Assembly: GCA_002440625.1 (NCBI GenBank)
Contig: DJUV01000182.1
Coordinates: forward strand, 1 to 13,850
Origin: Rhodobacteraceae bacterium UBA6273
Lineage (GTDB): Bacteria > Pseudomonadota > Alphaproteobacteria > Rhodobacterales > Rhodobacteraceae
Length of the DNA stretch: 13,850 nucleotides
Direction: 5' to 3'
Shown here: positions 1-8,132 of the stretch, piece by piece
Numbering within the stretch: position 1 is the stretch's first letter
How the letters are laid out: the number at the start of each line of letters is the position of its first letter
Position numbers and translations under genes: made by a program
The notes under the pieces: model-generated
The model's database searches: none
What the model saw: only the letters and a program-made list of their open reading frames with translations
What the model was told of the DNA's origin: nothing

Positions 1-960
1 CAGCGTCGACTTGCCGCAGCCGTTCGAGCCGAGAAAGCCGAAGATCTCGCCGCGCCCGATGCGGAAGCTCACATCATCCACCGCGGTGAAGCTGCCGAAG
101 GTCTTGGTCAGCCCGAATGCCTCGATCGCCGCCGTGGTGTCGCCGTCCTCACGCGGGGGAACCACCAGCCCGCCATAGCCGCGGCGGCGCGTCTCGGGCA
201 ACAGCGCGACAAAGGCCTCCTCAAGCGTCGCCTGCCCGGTGCGGGCCAGAAGATCGGCCGGCGTGCCCTCGGCGGCAATGCGGCCGGAATCGACCGCAAC
301 CAGCCAGTCGAAGCGTTGCGCCTCGTCCATGTAGGCGGTGGCGACGATCACGCTCATGCCCGGCCGCCGGGCGCGGATGCGTGCGATCAGGTCCCAGAAC
401 TGCCGCCGCGACAGGGGATCGACGCCGGTCGTCGGCTCGTCCAGGATCAAAAGGTCAGGGTCGTGCAGCAGGCTGGCGCAGAGCGACAGCTTCTGCCTCA
501 TGCCGCCCGAAAGCTTGCCCGCCGGCCGGTCGGGAAACGGGGCGAGCCCGGTCGCCGCCAGAAGTTCGGCAATGCGCGACCGGCGCGCGCGCGCCGGAAG
601 GCCGTAGAGTCGGGCGAAGAAATCGAGGTTCTCGCGCACGCTGAGCGTGGGGTAGAGGTTCCGCCCCAGCCCCTGCGGCATGTAGGCGATGCGCCGCACG
701 ATGTCCTGCCGCTCGCGCCGGTTCCGCAGGTCACCGCCCAGCGCCGCGACCTGGCCCGACTGGGCGCGGCGGACCCCGGCGATCAGCGCAAGAAGCGTCG
801 ATTTGCCGACCCCGTCCGGGCCGATCAGGCCGACCATCCGCCCTGCGGGGAAGCTGACGGTCACGTCGTCGAGTGCCACGACCTTGCGGTAGCGGTGCGT
901 GACCCCCGTCAGGGTTGCAACGGCGGCCTGCGTCGCTTCGGGCGCGTCCGGCGGGGTCAT
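1..960 (-). CDS. Tandem ABC transporter ATP-binding protein, YbhF/RbbA type (partial, 3' end outside window)
   Basis: ATPase of an ABC-2 type efflux system, expected to act at the inner membrane with permeases encoded further left. The visible 320 codons hold one complete nucleotide-binding domain and the start of a second. The first has a Walker [10 protein letters not shown] (about residues 47-55), a signature LSGGMRQK and a Walker [15 protein letters not shown] linker follows, and the second domain begins near residue 252 and reaches its own Walker [10 protein letters not shown], at the window edge. The GPDG variant of the first P-loop and the two-domain layout are typical of YbhF-like proteins, which are near 580 aa when complete. 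The ATG overlaps the stop of the upstream adaptor gene by four bases (ATGA), so the two are translationally coupled. The exported substrate cannot be read from the sequence; YbhF relatives are linked to drug or cation efflux. Confidence 0.9.
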   Translation of the reverse strand, partial: MTPPDAPEATQAAVATLTGVTHRYRKVVALDDVTVSFPAGRMVGLIGPDGVGKSTLLALIAGVRRAQSGQVAALGGDLRNRRERQDIVRRIAYMPQGLGRNLYPTLSVRENLDFFARLYGLPARARRSRIAELLAATGLAPFPDRPAGKLSGGMRQKLSLCASLLHDPDLLILDEPTTGVDPLSRRQFWDLIARIRARRPGMSVIVATAYMDEAQRFDWLVAVDSGRIAAEGTPADLLARTGQATLEEAFVALLPETRRRGYGGLVVPPREDGDTTAAIEAFGLTKTFGSFTAVDDVSFRIGRGEIFGFLGSNGCGKSTL

Positions 961-1958
961 TCCGCTGCCGTCTTGCCGACCGACAGCCGGTCCGGCCAGC
1001 CCGCGCCGGGATCGGTGCGCAGATAGGCGATGCCGCGCAGCCCGCTGACCGGACGGCCGCCCAGCCGTTCGCCAAGATCGGCAGGAGCCCGCAGTTCGAT
1101 GCGGAACATCAGCCGTTCCCGCTCGGCATCGGTCTCGACCGTCTTCGGCGTGAACTGCGCCTCGGGCGAAACAAAGCTGACGGTCATCGGCAGCACCGTC
1201 TCGGGCAGGGCGTCGAGGATCACGCGCGCCTCGTCGCCAAGCACCAGCCGGCCGGCGTCACCTGCGGGCAGGAACACGGTCATCTTGACATCGCTGAGGT
1301 CGAGCAGCGTGACGATGCGACCGCCCGCCGGAATCACCGCCCCGGTTTCGATCAGCCGGTAGAGCACGGTCCCCGCAACCGGCGCCGCGATCACGGTCCG
1401 CGCCAGCGCGATGCGGGCGCTGTCAAGTGCCGCCTCTGCCGCCTGAACGGCGGCGACCGCCTCGGCCACCCCGGCATTGCGGCTGGCCAGGCCCGCCTCG
1501 GCAGTGGTCAGCGCCTGCTGCGCCTTCTGGTGCACGCGGTGCGAGGCAACGTCCGCGTCAGCCAATGCGGCGGTGCGGTCGAACTCTTGCCGGGCGAAGG
1601 TCAGTTCCGCCTCCTGCGCCGACCGCGCCGCTTCGGCGACGGCGACCGCCTGGCGGGCGCGCTCGGCCTCGGCCTCGGCGCGATTGACGGCGGCTTCGGC
1701 AGTGGCCGCGTCCAGCCGGGCGACGGTCAGGTCGCGCGCAACCCGGTCGCCCTCCTGGACCGTGATCTCGGTCACGCGCCCGGCAATTTCGGTTGCCACG
1801 TCCACGCTTGCCGCTTCGATCCGGCCGTTGGCGCTGACGATCCCGGCTGGAAGCCTGTCGCTTGCCGCAGCGTTCCAAGCCGTCCAGGCCGCCCATCCGC
1901 CCACGCCGAGCGCCGCCACGACCGCAATTCCGAGTACCTTGTTCCTAGCGCTTGGCAC
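957..1958 (-). CDS. HlyD/YbhG-family membrane fusion (periplasmic adaptor) protein
   Basis: Periplasmic adaptor subunit of the efflux system whose ATPase follows it. The 333-aa protein has an N-terminal membrane anchor (about residues 8-30, Ala/Val/Trp-rich). A biotinyl-lipoyl-like half motif follows ([18 protein letters not shown], then VQEGDRV, about 45-75). Next is a long Ala/Glu/Arg-rich coiled-coil hairpin (about 80-170), the second lipoyl half with [13 protein letters not shown], and a beta-barrel region to the end. This is the usual HlyD_D23/YbhG architecture and length. The start is GTG at 1956-1958, preceded by AAGGGGA on the minus strand at a suitable distance; no ATG fits better. 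It overlaps the ATPase gene by 4 bp. In the E. coli ybhGFSR operon the adaptor gene likewise precedes the ATPase, with two permease genes after; those would lie left of this window. Confidence 0.92.
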   Translation of the reverse strand: MPSARNKVLGIAVVAALGVGGWAAWTAWNAAASDRLPAGIVSANGRIEAASVDVATEIAGRVTEITVQEGDRVARDLTVARLDAATAEAAVNRAEAEAERARQAVAVAEAARSAQEAELTFARQEFDRTAALADADVASHRVHQKAQQALTTAEAGLASRNAGVAEAVAAVQAAEAALDSARIALARTVIAAPVAGTVLYRLIETGAVIPAGGRIVTLLDLSDVKMTVFLPAGDAGRLVLGDEARVILDALPETVLPMTVSFVSPEAQFTPKTVETDAERERLMFRIELRAPADLGERLGGRPVSGLRGIAYLRTDPGAGWPDRLSVGKTAAE

Positions 1959-2387
1959 GATGTCCCCTTCACGGTTTGTCTACCGCCGTCTGTCCGCCGG
2001 ATACGGCACAGGTTCTTACGGACTGCACTGTGCGCGGCGTTTGGATACAGACGCGCGGAAGGCCGAAGCATTACAACGGCAGGTACGACATCGGCTTGAT
2101 TTCCCGGCAACCGCATCAGGTCCGGAACGCCAGGCCGGTTCGGCACCGATTGGCATCGTCATCCGGTTCCTTCGGTGCCACAACGACAAAGATCGTCCCA
2201 CGGGCCTTCTTCCTCCCAAAAGGTCCGGAAAGAAGGTTAGGAGGACGGCCGCATTCCGCGACCCGGCCCGCTGATGCACAGGTGTGCCGGGGTCACCTGC
2301 GGCAGGGCCCCGGCCACGCTGGCCCGTGCCAACGGCATCCCCCGCCGGATGTCCCACATCAGCAGGGCGTTCAGAACGCGCAGCCGA
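1959..2387. other. Intergenic region without a convincing gene; inverted repeats and a possible regulator remnant
   Basis: This 429-bp gap lies between two minus-strand operons and must hold the promoter of the adaptor/ATPase operon. No reading frame in it resembles an intact protein. Two inverted repeats are visible: GGCACCGA/TCGGTGCC (2142-2149 and 2172-2179, 22-nt spacer) and CCTTCTT/AAGAAGG (2205-2211 and 2230-2236). Either could be an operator or the 3' hairpin of the MFS transcript. A short minus-strand stretch at about 2280-2385 translates to text faintly like the C-terminal helix-turn-helix of AraC-type regulators (RRGMPLARASVAG), but the match is weak and breaks off. Confidence 0.5.
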
Positions 2388-3629
2388 TCACGGCTTGGCC
2401 GACGCGCGCGGAGCCAGGCGTCCCGGCAGCCATAGACCCGGCCAGACTGCAAAGGCGATCACGGCAGCCGTCAGCACGAAGGCGGCGTTCGGCAGCCAGG
2501 TCACGTCATAAAGCATGCCGCCCGCCACCGACCCGAGCGTCGCACCCAGACTGGCCGCTGCGGTTTGCCTGCCGAGTTCCGCCCCGGATTTGGGCCCGGC
2601 ATGGCTGGCAATCCAGTAGGTCAGGATCGGCGACAATATCCCGGCACTGGCCGCGACCGCGCCGACCGCCACCAGCATCAGCCGGTAGTCGTCGGTCTGT
2701 GGCAGGGCGAACAGCGCCGCCGCCATGACCGCAAATGCGGGCGCGATCAGCCAGCGGGTGAACTCCGGTTTGACCAATGGCGAAAACACGACCGCCTGCA
2801 CCACGATCATCACGCCCGAGCACAGGGTGAACATGATGGCTATCTGCCCCGGTGCCAGGCCAAGATCCTGTCTGCCGCGCAGGGCCAGCCCGACCTCGAA
2901 TACCGCGACCCCGGCCGACACGACAAAGCCCAGGACAAGAAGCCAGCGCACCGCTTCCGGGGAAGTAACCCGTGCCGGCCGCCGGACCTTTTCCGGGTGG
3001 GCGACCGGCGATGTGCGCACCGTCATCGCGACCGCCAGCGCCGCCACCAGTGCCAGACCACCCGTCGCCACCAAAGGCACCATCAGAGAACCGGCAGATC
3101 CGCCAAATTGCCGTATCAGCGCGACGCCCAGGACCGGCCCCAGCAGAAATCCCGAAACGCCCGCCAGTGACACAAAGGTCAACCGGCGACCCAGCTCGGC
3201 CCGCGTCGCGGAGACATCCGTGACGGTTGCCAGGGCAACCGGCGTCACCGCCGCGGCAAAGAGGCCGCTGAACGCCCGCTCCGCGTAAAGCGCTGGCAGC
3301 GTTTCGAAAACCGCAAAGCCCAGCATGGTCGCGCCAAACCCTCCCAGCCCGATCAGCAGGACCGGACGCCGCCCCCAGCGATCTGACAATTTGCCCCAGA
3401 CCGGCGCACACAGGAACAGGGCGAACATGTAGAGTGCGGTCAGAAGCCCTGTCGCGCGTGACACTTGCACCGCCGTGCTGCCTTGACCCAGTAGCTGACC
3501 GACAAGGTCGGGCAGTTGCGGCAGCAGGACGCCGAAACCGGCAGAGATGGCAAAGACCGCCAGCATCAGGACGGCAAGCATGCGCCCCTTGCGTGGGACA
3601 ATGACGGCGCCAGAAAGCTGGTCGGTCAT
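2388..3629 (-). CDS. MFS transporter, drug-efflux (DHA1/TetA-like) type
   Basis: Inner-membrane secondary transporter of the major facilitator superfamily, 413 aa, the usual length for a 12-helix member. After a short cytoplasmic N-terminus, hydrophobic helices alternate with short loops to near the C-terminus. The diagnostic motif A between helices 2 and 3 is clear: GKLSDRWGRRPVL (about residues 79-91). A helix-5 segment with SGFLLGPVLG (around residues 155-170) resembles the motif C (antiporter) region of drug:H+ antiporters, which favours export. The substrate is unknown. The ATG follows directly after the TGA of the DUF302 gene (TGAATG), so it is translated by coupling from that gene. Among MFS groups the N-terminal half looks closest to TetA-like multidrug exporters, but resistance to any particular drug cannot be claimed. 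Confidence 0.9.
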   Translation of the reverse strand: MTDQLSGAVIVPRKGRMLAVLMLAVFAISAGFGVLLPQLPDLVGQLLGQGSTAVQVSRATGLLTALYMFALFLCAPVWGKLSDRWGRRPVLLIGLGGFGATMLGFAVFETLPALYAERAFSGLFAAAVTPVALATVTDVSATRAELGRRLTFVSLAGVSGFLLGPVLGVALIRQFGGSAGSLMVPLVATGGLALVAALAVAMTVRTSPVAHPEKVRRPARVTSPEAVRWLLVLGFVVSAGVAVFEVGLALRGRQDLGLAPGQIAIMFTLCSGVMIVVQAVVFSPLVKPEFTRWLIAPAFAVMAAALFALPQTDDYRLMLVAVGAVAASAGILSPILTYWIASHAGPKSGAELGRQTAAASLGATLGSVAGGMLYDVTWLPNAAFVLTAAVIAFAVWPGLWLPGRLAPRASAKP

Positions 3630-4016
3630 TCAGATCGCTGCAACGACTTTGGCCAGGAGATCGCGCACCTGCCCGGCGACGGCTTGCAGGGCGGGGTTGT
3701 CAATCGCCGCCATCGAGGCGACCGGGTCGATGGCACTGACCTCGACCCCGCCGTCGACCGCGCGCAGGATCACGTTGCAGGGCAACATCGCGCCCACGCG
3801 CGGCTCCAGACCGATGGCCTGATGCGCCATATTCGGATTGCAGGCGCCCAGGATGAGATACTGTCCCATTTCCACATCCAGCTTTTTCTTCATCGTCGCG
3901 GCGACATCGATTTCGGTCAGAATGCCGAATCCGCCGTCAGCCAGCGCCTTGCGGGTGCGGGCGTCAACTCCAGCAAACTCCGCCCCGGCAGTCAGCCGGT
4001 TCATCGTATAGCCCAT
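3630..4016 (-). CDS. DUF302 domain-containing protein
   Basis: Small protein of 128 aa made almost entirely of one DUF302 domain. The family hallmarks are present: GFGILTEIDVAATMKKKL (about residues 29-46), the ILGACNP motif with MAHQAI after it (about 55-68), then LLPCNV-like text (AMLPCNVIL) and AIDP near residue 96. Two conserved cysteines, in GACNP and LPCNV, are the notable potentially reactive residues. DUF302 proteins often sit beside redox, sulfur or metal-handling genes, but their biochemical role is not settled. The ATG at 4014-4016 has an AAAGGAT ribosome site 6 bases upstream. It is the first gene of a two-gene unit with the MFS transporter. No signal peptide is visible, so it is probably cytoplasmic. 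Confidence 0.9.
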   Translation of the reverse strand: MGYTMNRLTAGAEFAGVDARTRKALADGGFGILTEIDVAATMKKKLDVEMGQYLILGACNPNMAHQAIGLEPRVGAMLPCNVILRAVDGGVEVSAIDPVASMAAIDNPALQAVAGQVRDLLAKVVAAI

Positions 4017-4121
4017 TGCGATATCCTTTCGCTACGACACATGCGCAGATGCTTGAACAGGGCACTTCCTTCGGGGCAGCCAAATGTTATTGCGGCCCGG
4101 CGCCCTCTGCAAGCTCTTGAC

Positions 4122-4140
4122 CTCATGGCCTCATGGCCTC
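4122..4140. repeat. Short tandem repeat at the left edge of the IS6 remnant
   Basis: The 8-mer CTCATGGC occurs twice back to back (4122-4129, 4130-4137), followed by CTC, exactly where transposase homology begins. IS6-family elements make 8-bp target duplications. The two copies are adjacent rather than flanking the element, so they may equally be a chance or slippage repeat at the truncation point. Confidence 0.5.
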
Positions 4141-4474
4141 AAAGAAATCTCTGAGACGGCATGGCCGCGTCGACGGAATTGTGACCGATCGCCTGAGATC
4201 CTATGGCGCCGCACTCGGAGAACTCGGCATCCGCGACCGGCAGGATACCGGCCGCTGGCTGAACAATAGGGCGGAGAACTCACATCTCCCGTTCCGAAGA
4301 CGGGAGCGTGGGATGCTCCGCTTCCGGCGGATGCGAACGTTGCAGAAATTCGCGTCTGTTCACGCCTCGGTCCAAAACCATTTCAATCAGGAGCGCACCC
4401 TCTACAGCCGGCAGAATTTCAAGCTGGACCGTGCCGCCGCTCTGGCCGAGTGGCGCGAACTTCTCGCGGTCTGA
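4138..4474 (+). pseudogene. IS6-family transposase, C-terminal fragment (5' truncated)
   Basis: Remnant of a DDE transposase of the IS6 (IS26-like) family. The readable protein covers the last ~110 residues: a short basic lead-in (KKSLRRHGR), VTDRLRSYGAA with the second catalytic Asp, NNRAENSHLPFRRRER with the catalytic Glu, then FASVHASVQNHFNQER and the terminal AALAEWREL block. The zinc-finger/helix-turn-helix N-terminus and the first catalytic Asp region (D-E-T-Y type) are absent. No left inverted repeat or longer frame exists upstream, so the element cannot transpose. An in-frame ATG occurs at 4133, just before the homology begins, but that is likely chance. The stop at 4472-4474 is the natural one. 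Confidence 0.85.
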
Positions 4475-4499
4475 CGGAGCGCGCGGATCGGGCAAACTG

Positions 4500-4519
4500 A
4501 GACGAGTTCGCATTCGTCT
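4500..4519. terminator. Small inverted repeat between convergent IS remnant and IclR gene
   Basis: Perfect 6-bp arms AGACGA/TCGTCT with an 8-nt loop lie between the stop of the IS6 fragment and the stop of the IclR-type regulator, which converge here. It could act as a weak bidirectional terminator or be left over from the IS right end. There is no T-tract, so confidence is low. Confidence 0.25.
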
Positions 4520-4538
4520 GACACCAGCCCCGGCAGGC

Positions 4539-5999
4539 CTACTGCGCCAGTTGTCGCAATCCATTCGCCAGATTCACCAGCGCGGGGACGATTTGCCTTG
4601 TCAATCTTTCGCGGTCCCAGTCTGGCCGAGGGGCCGAGACCACGATCGCACCGACCGGTGGTTCGGAGCCGACCTCAATGGCGATGGCGACGTTCACTTC
4701 GTCCATGATCGACTGCTGGTCGGTATAGGCGATACCCTCCACTGCGGCAGCCATGATTTCCCGACGAACCACCGACGGGTCAATGACCGTGAAGGGCGTG
4801 ATCGGCCGGATCGGGAAGCGCGCAAAAAACCGATCGAGCTCGGGCGTGCCTAGGCGCGACAAGAGTGCCCTGCCGCCGGATGTGGAAAGCGCGGGAAGTC
4901 TGCGGCCCACGAAGGCGGTCCGGTAATTGCTGCGGGACGCGCCCTGCACATGCAGCAGATAGAGGATGTCGCTGCCGTCAAGCACGCAGAACGACGTTCT
5001 GAGCCCGGTCTGCCGCCGCAGCGCGACCAGCCGCGGCCAGATGAACTTGAGAACCGCCGTCCGCGATTGATAGCCATGGACCAGATCGAGGACGCGGGTG
5101 CCGAGGCTGAATGTCTTGCTGACCTTGTCGCGACGCAGGTAGCCCGCCGCGAGCAGGGTATCGGTGAGGCGCTGCACCATGGAAATGCCGAATCCCGATG
5201 CGCGGTGAAGGTCGGTCAGGGTCAGCGCCGAGGCCTGCGGCGAGAAGCAGTCGAGCAGTTGAAAGGCGCGGATGACCGCGTCGATGACAAGGGGATCCGT
5301 CTCCGGTTCGGCGCGCGGCACCAGGGTTGCTGCCTGGCCGCCGGTGCGGTCGCCCGGCGTCAGCGGCAGCCCGGTGCCGGAAATGTCGCGCGCGGTCCGC
5401 GCCAAAGCGGTGCCGAGCCGCGCCAGATCGCTGTCACCGAGCCGGTCGATCGAGACGGCGCCCAGCAGACTGCCGCCCTCGCCGAAGATCGGGGCAGAGA
5501 TCCGGCGGGTGAGCGGATCATCGGGACCATCGACCCAGCCCTCTGGTGCGGCGGCCAGCAGCGGGCCGATCGCCCCGCTCATCCGGCGCCCGGTCGCGGC
5601 CATCGTCTCGCCGCCCTCTGCGCTCGGGACGCGGGCGACGTGGACCAGATCGCCCTCATCGGCCAGCCAGAGGTCGCAACCCGCGGCGATGCCGCTGTTC
5701 AGGTCGACCAAAAGCGGCATCGCCGCGTCGATCAGCGGATTTCCGGCCAGGAAGGCATAGCCGTAGCGCATGGCGCCGATGCCCGGCAAGACGCGGCCGC
5801 TGGCGGATCTGGCGGCGACCAGTCCGGTGACTTCCAGCGTCCGAATCAGCCTTTGCACGCCCGAGCGGTCGATGCCCGTCAGGCGCACCAGATCGGCGAT
5901 GCGCAGATCCTCGGTGGTCCGGGAAATCGTCGCCATCACCCGCAGCGCCTTGTCCAGCGTCGCAATGCTTTTGGCCGGCTTTTCAATGACGTCGGTCAC
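4539..5999 (-). CDS. Double-module IclR-family transcriptional regulator
   Basis: Likely DNA-binding regulator of the divergent transport/catabolic operon. At 486 aa it is about twice the usual IclR length (~250-270 aa) because it holds two IclR units. Module 1 has a winged helix (about residues 11-72, IADLVRLTGIDRSGVQRLIRTL) and a shortened effector-like region (85-210, from NPLIDAAMPLL to GAVSIDRL). A linker of about 25 residues follows. Module 2 has another winged helix (237-300, LTDLHRASGFGISMVQRLTDTL) and a full effector domain (311-484) with GRRLPALSTSGGRALL, the IclR hallmark region, and DQQSIMDEVNVAIAI. The chosen start is GTG at 5997-5999 with AAAGGAGGG just upstream. The frame stays open to a TTG at 6062, but the extra 21 residues lack a ribosome site and do not look like IclR. 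Whether it activates or represses is not readable; effectors of the family are usually small organic acids or aromatics. Confidence 0.92.
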   Translation of the reverse strand: MTDVIEKPAKSIATLDKALRVMATISRTTEDLRIADLVRLTGIDRSGVQRLIRTLEVTGLVAARSASGRVLPGIGAMRYGYAFLAGNPLIDAAMPLLVDLNSGIAAGCDLWLADEGDLVHVARVPSAEGGETMAATGRRMSGAIGPLLAAAPEGWVDGPDDPLTRRISAPIFGEGGSLLGAVSIDRLGDSDLARLGTALARTARDISGTGLPLTPGDRTGGQAATLVPRAEPETDPLVIDAVIRAFQLLDCFSPQASALTLTDLHRASGFGISMVQRLTDTLLAAGYLRRDKVSKTFSLGTRVLDLVHGYQSRTAVLKFIWPRLVALRRQTGLRTSFCVLDGSDILYLLHVQGASRSNYRTAFVGRRLPALSTSGGRALLSRLGTPELDRFFARFPIRPITPFTVIDPSVVRREIMAAAVEGIAYTDQQSIMDEVNVAIAIEVGSEPPVGAIVVSAPRPDWDRERLTRQIVPALVNLANGLRQLAQ

Positions 6000-6002
6000 G
6001 CA

Positions 6003-6011
6003 CCCTCCTTT
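6003..6011 (-). promoter_or_regulatory. Ribosome binding site deciding the GTG start of the IclR-type gene
   Basis: Minus-strand AAAGGAGGG ends three bases before GTG at 5999. This near-perfect Shine-Dalgarno match fixes a non-ATG start and excludes the longer TTG-initiated version. Confidence 0.8.
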
Positions 6012-6045
6012 CAAGTTCACGGCAGGCACGGCGAGCCTCGCACAG

Positions 6046-6073
6046 TTGACAAGAACAATCAATTTCGGATAGT
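6046..6073 (+). promoter_or_regulatory. Candidate sigma70-type promoter for the transport/catabolic operon
   Basis: TTGACA at 6046-6051 is a consensus -35. With a 16-bp spacer, GATAGT at 6068-6073 matches the -10 consensus at four of six positions. Transcription would then start near 6080, about 50 bases before the ATPase ATG. The -10 lies inside the first 13-bp direct repeat, so a protein bound there would be expected to block RNA polymerase. Promoter assignment is inference. Confidence 0.45.
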
Positions 6074-6111
6074 AGTAATCATATAGCGATAGTAGTAATC
6101 GCCGAGCGATA
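6068..6111. repeat. Direct repeats with 20-bp period in the divergent promoter (candidate operators)
   Basis: GATAGTAGTAATC occurs exactly at 6068-6080 and again at 6088-6100. A shorter third start, AGCGATA, at 6105-6111 matches 6085-6091, again 20 bp apart. The period is close to two helical turns, so bound proteins would sit on one face of the DNA. The tract is AT-rich in a GC-rich context and lies between the double IclR gene and the operon it probably controls. Confidence 0.75.
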
Positions 6112-6131
6112 AATTAAGATGAGAGACGGTA

Positions 6132-7235
6132 ATGCTGGATGTGACGCATGCGCTTGAACTCGATCTGGTTCGCAAGACCTACGGTGATCCGCTGCATGGC
6201 CATCAGGCGCTGACCGGCGCGAGCTTTCATGTGAAGGACAATGAATTCTTCACGCTTCTCGGTCCGTCAGGCAGCGGCAAGACCACGCTGCTGCGGCTTC
6301 TGGCGGGGTTCGAATCGACGACCTCGGGGGAGATCCGGCTTTACGGCAAGCCGATCCAGTCGCTGGTCGCCGAGCAGCGGCCGGTCAACACGGTGTTCCA
6401 GCAGTATTCGCTGTTTCCCCACATGACGATCGCCGAGAATGTCGGCTTCGGGCTGAAGATGCAGGGTCGGCCGGCCCGCGAGGTCGCCGCGCGGGTCGAG
6501 GAAATGCTCGCGCTGGTCAAGATGGAGGCGTTCCGCAACCGCCGCCCCGCGCAACTGTCGGGCGGACAGCAGCAGCGCGTGGCGCTGGCCCGTGCCCTGG
6601 CGCCGAAACCCAAGGTTCTCTTGCTGGACGAGCCGCTTTCGGCGCTGGACCTCAAGCTGCGCCAGGCCATGCGGCTTGAACTCAAGCAGCTTCAGGCCAA
6701 GACCGGCATCACCTTCGTCTTCGTCACCCATGACCAGGAAGAGGCGCTGGCCATGTCGGACCGCATCGCCGTGCTGGCGGATGGCGTGATCCAGCAGGTC
6801 GGTGGGCCGCGCGAGATCTACGACCGGCCGGCCAATCTTTTCGTCGCGGACTTCATCGGCGATAACAACTTCCTGAAGGTCGAGGTCCTGTCGCGCCAGG
6901 GCGCCACGGCAATGGTGCGCGGCGCCGGAATTGAAGCAGTGCAGGCGCGCGATGCCGCACAGGGTGCGTCGCAGGGAACCCTGATGGTGCGGCCCGAGGC
7001 GCTGCACCTGTCCGCAGGCGAGGGGCGCGTCCGCTTTGCCGAAAAGGCCCGGGTTCTGGCCGATATCTATCTCGGCAACGCCCTCACCTATGTCACAGCC
7101 CTGCCGGACGGCACCCACTTGAACATCCGCGACGAAGATGCCCGGCGGGCGGCAAAGCCGATTGCCGAGGGGCAGACGGTCGAAGTCTGGGCCGATGCGG
7201 AAGCGCCGATGCTGTTTGACGGAGCGGGGAAATGA
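6132..7235 (+). CDS. Spermidine/putrescine-type ABC transporter ATP-binding protein (PotA-like)
   Basis: Cytoplasmic ATPase that powers the importer encoded by the next three genes. The 367-aa protein has all nucleotide-binding motifs: Walker [10 protein letters not shown] (residues 44-52), a Q-loop in [11 protein letters not shown], signature [15 protein letters not shown] (from 142), Walker [13 protein letters not shown] (from 162, D166/E167) and the switch histidine in [10 protein letters not shown] (H200). The C-terminal ~130 residues form the TOBE-type regulatory domain of PotA/FbpC-like ATPases, with MVRPEAL. The PotA subfamily handles polyamines and related amines; close relatives also carry other small molecules, so the substrate is open. 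The ATG at 6132 has only a weak purine-rich site (GAGAGACGG). The gene ends in an ATGA overlap with the first permease. It is the first gene of the operon, just downstream of the repeats. Confidence 0.95.
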   Translation: MLDVTHALELDLVRKTYGDPLHGHQALTGASFHVKDNEFFTLLGPSGSGKTTLLRLLAGFESTTSGEIRLYGKPIQSLVAEQRPVNTVFQQYSLFPHMTIAENVGFGLKMQGRPAREVAARVEEMLALVKMEAFRNRRPAQLSGGQQQRVALARALAPKPKVLLLDEPLSALDLKLRQAMRLELKQLQAKTGITFVFVTHDQEEALAMSDRIAVLADGVIQQVGGPREIYDRPANLFVADFIGDNNFLKVEVLSRQGATAMVRGAGIEAVQARDAAQGASQGTLMVRPEALHLSAGEGRVRFAEKARVLADIYLGNALTYVTALPDGTHLNIRDEDARRAAKPIAEGQTVEVWADAEAPMLFDGAGK

Positions 7236-8131
7236 GCACCCCGGCAAACCAAGGCAAGCTGGCCGAGCGCGCCGGGATGCTGCCGGCGGCGCTGTTCGTC
7301 GCAGCCTTCCTTCTGGTGCCGCTCGGGCTGGTGGTCGCCTATTCCTTCATGCCGGCGAACAGCTTCGGCGGGGTCGATCCCGGCTTCAGCACGGATGCCT
7401 ATCGCAATGTGCTCTACGAACAGCGGCTTGATGGCAGTTTCCGCCTGTCGGCGGCCTATCTGCTGATCGTCTGGCGCTCGATCTATGTGGCGGGGCTGAC
7501 GACGCTGATCGTCCTGGCCATCAGCCTGCCGGTGGCGATCTACATCGCCCGCCAGGTGCCACGCCGGCGCACCTTCCTTCTGTTGATGGTGACGATCCCC
7601 TTCTGGGCCAACATCCTGATCCGTACCTTTGCCTGGATCCTTCTGTTGCGCGATACCGGGGTCATCAACGGGTTTCTCACCGCGCTTGGCGTCATCTCCT
7701 CGCCCCTGCCGCTTCTGAACACCACCGGCGCGGTTCTGGTCGGTCTGGTCTATACCTTCGCGCCTTTCATGGTGCTGCCGATCTATGGCCGGATGGAGCG
7801 GCTTCAGCAAAGCCAGCTTGAGGCGGCCCATGATCTTTACGCCAACCGCTGGCAGGTCTTCCGCCACATCGTCTGGCCCGCGGCGCTGCCCGGCGTCGTT
7901 GCCGGAAGCCTGCTGACCTTCATTCCCTGCCTCGGCTCGCTGATCGCGCCTGAGCTTTTGGGCGGCGGCAAGCAGATGATGCTGGGCAACCTGATCTACC
8001 GGCAGTTTTCCGAGGCGCGCAACTGGCCCTTCGGGGCGGCAATCGCGGTCTTGCTGCTGGTCATCGTCGCCTTGATCGGTCTCGTGCAGGTCTACCTGGC
8101 ACGTCGGAAGTTTGCGGGAAAGGTGGCCTGA
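7232..8131 (+). CDS. ABC transporter permease, PotB-like
   Basis: First inner-membrane channel subunit of the importer, 299 aa. Six hydrophobic segments are visible, near residues 14-40, 76-100, 107-135, 168-190, 218-245 and 268-290. The cytoplasmic coupling loop of binding-protein-dependent permeases (EAA motif) begins at E197 with [20 protein letters not shown], which docks on the ATPase. The pattern and length are those of PotB/PotH. Its ATG overlaps the ATPase stop by 4 bp, and its own TGA is one base from the next ATG, so the three membrane-complex genes are tightly coupled. The N-terminus before the first helix is short and hydrophilic. Confidence 0.94.
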   Translation: MSTPANQGKLAERAGMLPAALFVAAFLLVPLGLVVAYSFMPANSFGGVDPGFSTDAYRNVLYEQRLDGSFRLSAAYLLIVWRSIYVAGLTTLIVLAISLPVAIYIARQVPRRRTFLLLMVTIPFWANILIRTFAWILLLRDTGVINGFLTALGVISSPLPLLNTTGAVLVGLVYTFAPFMVLPIYGRMERLQQSQLEAAHDLYANRWQVFRHIVWPAALPGVVAGSLLTFIPCLGSLIAPELLGGGKQMMLGNLIYRQFSEARNWPFGAAIAVLLLVIVALIGLVQVYLARRKFAGKVA

Positions 8132-8132
8132 G

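Noticed and set aside
915..2099. Plus-strand open frame of 394 codons opposite the HlyD-type adaptor
   Set aside because: It is a shadow of the adaptor gene, whose domain pattern and ribosome site are convincing.
4114..4140. CTTGACCTCATGG resembling the left half of a MerR/CueR-type metal promoter upstream of the IS remnant
   Set aside because: The right half of the required dyad (an AAGGT-type arm at fixed spacing) is missing and no MerR-family or metal ATPase gene is present; the similarity is to a short, common pattern.
4950..6086. Plus-strand open frame of 378 codons opposite the double IclR gene
   Set aside because: It is an antisense shadow; the IclR reading has two recognisable winged helices and a strong ribosome site.
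6000..6131. CRISPR-like interpretation of the 13-bp repeats
   Set aside because: There are only two exact copies with 7-nt spacers, no cas genes, and the tract is placed precisely in a divergent promoter; operator repeats fit better.
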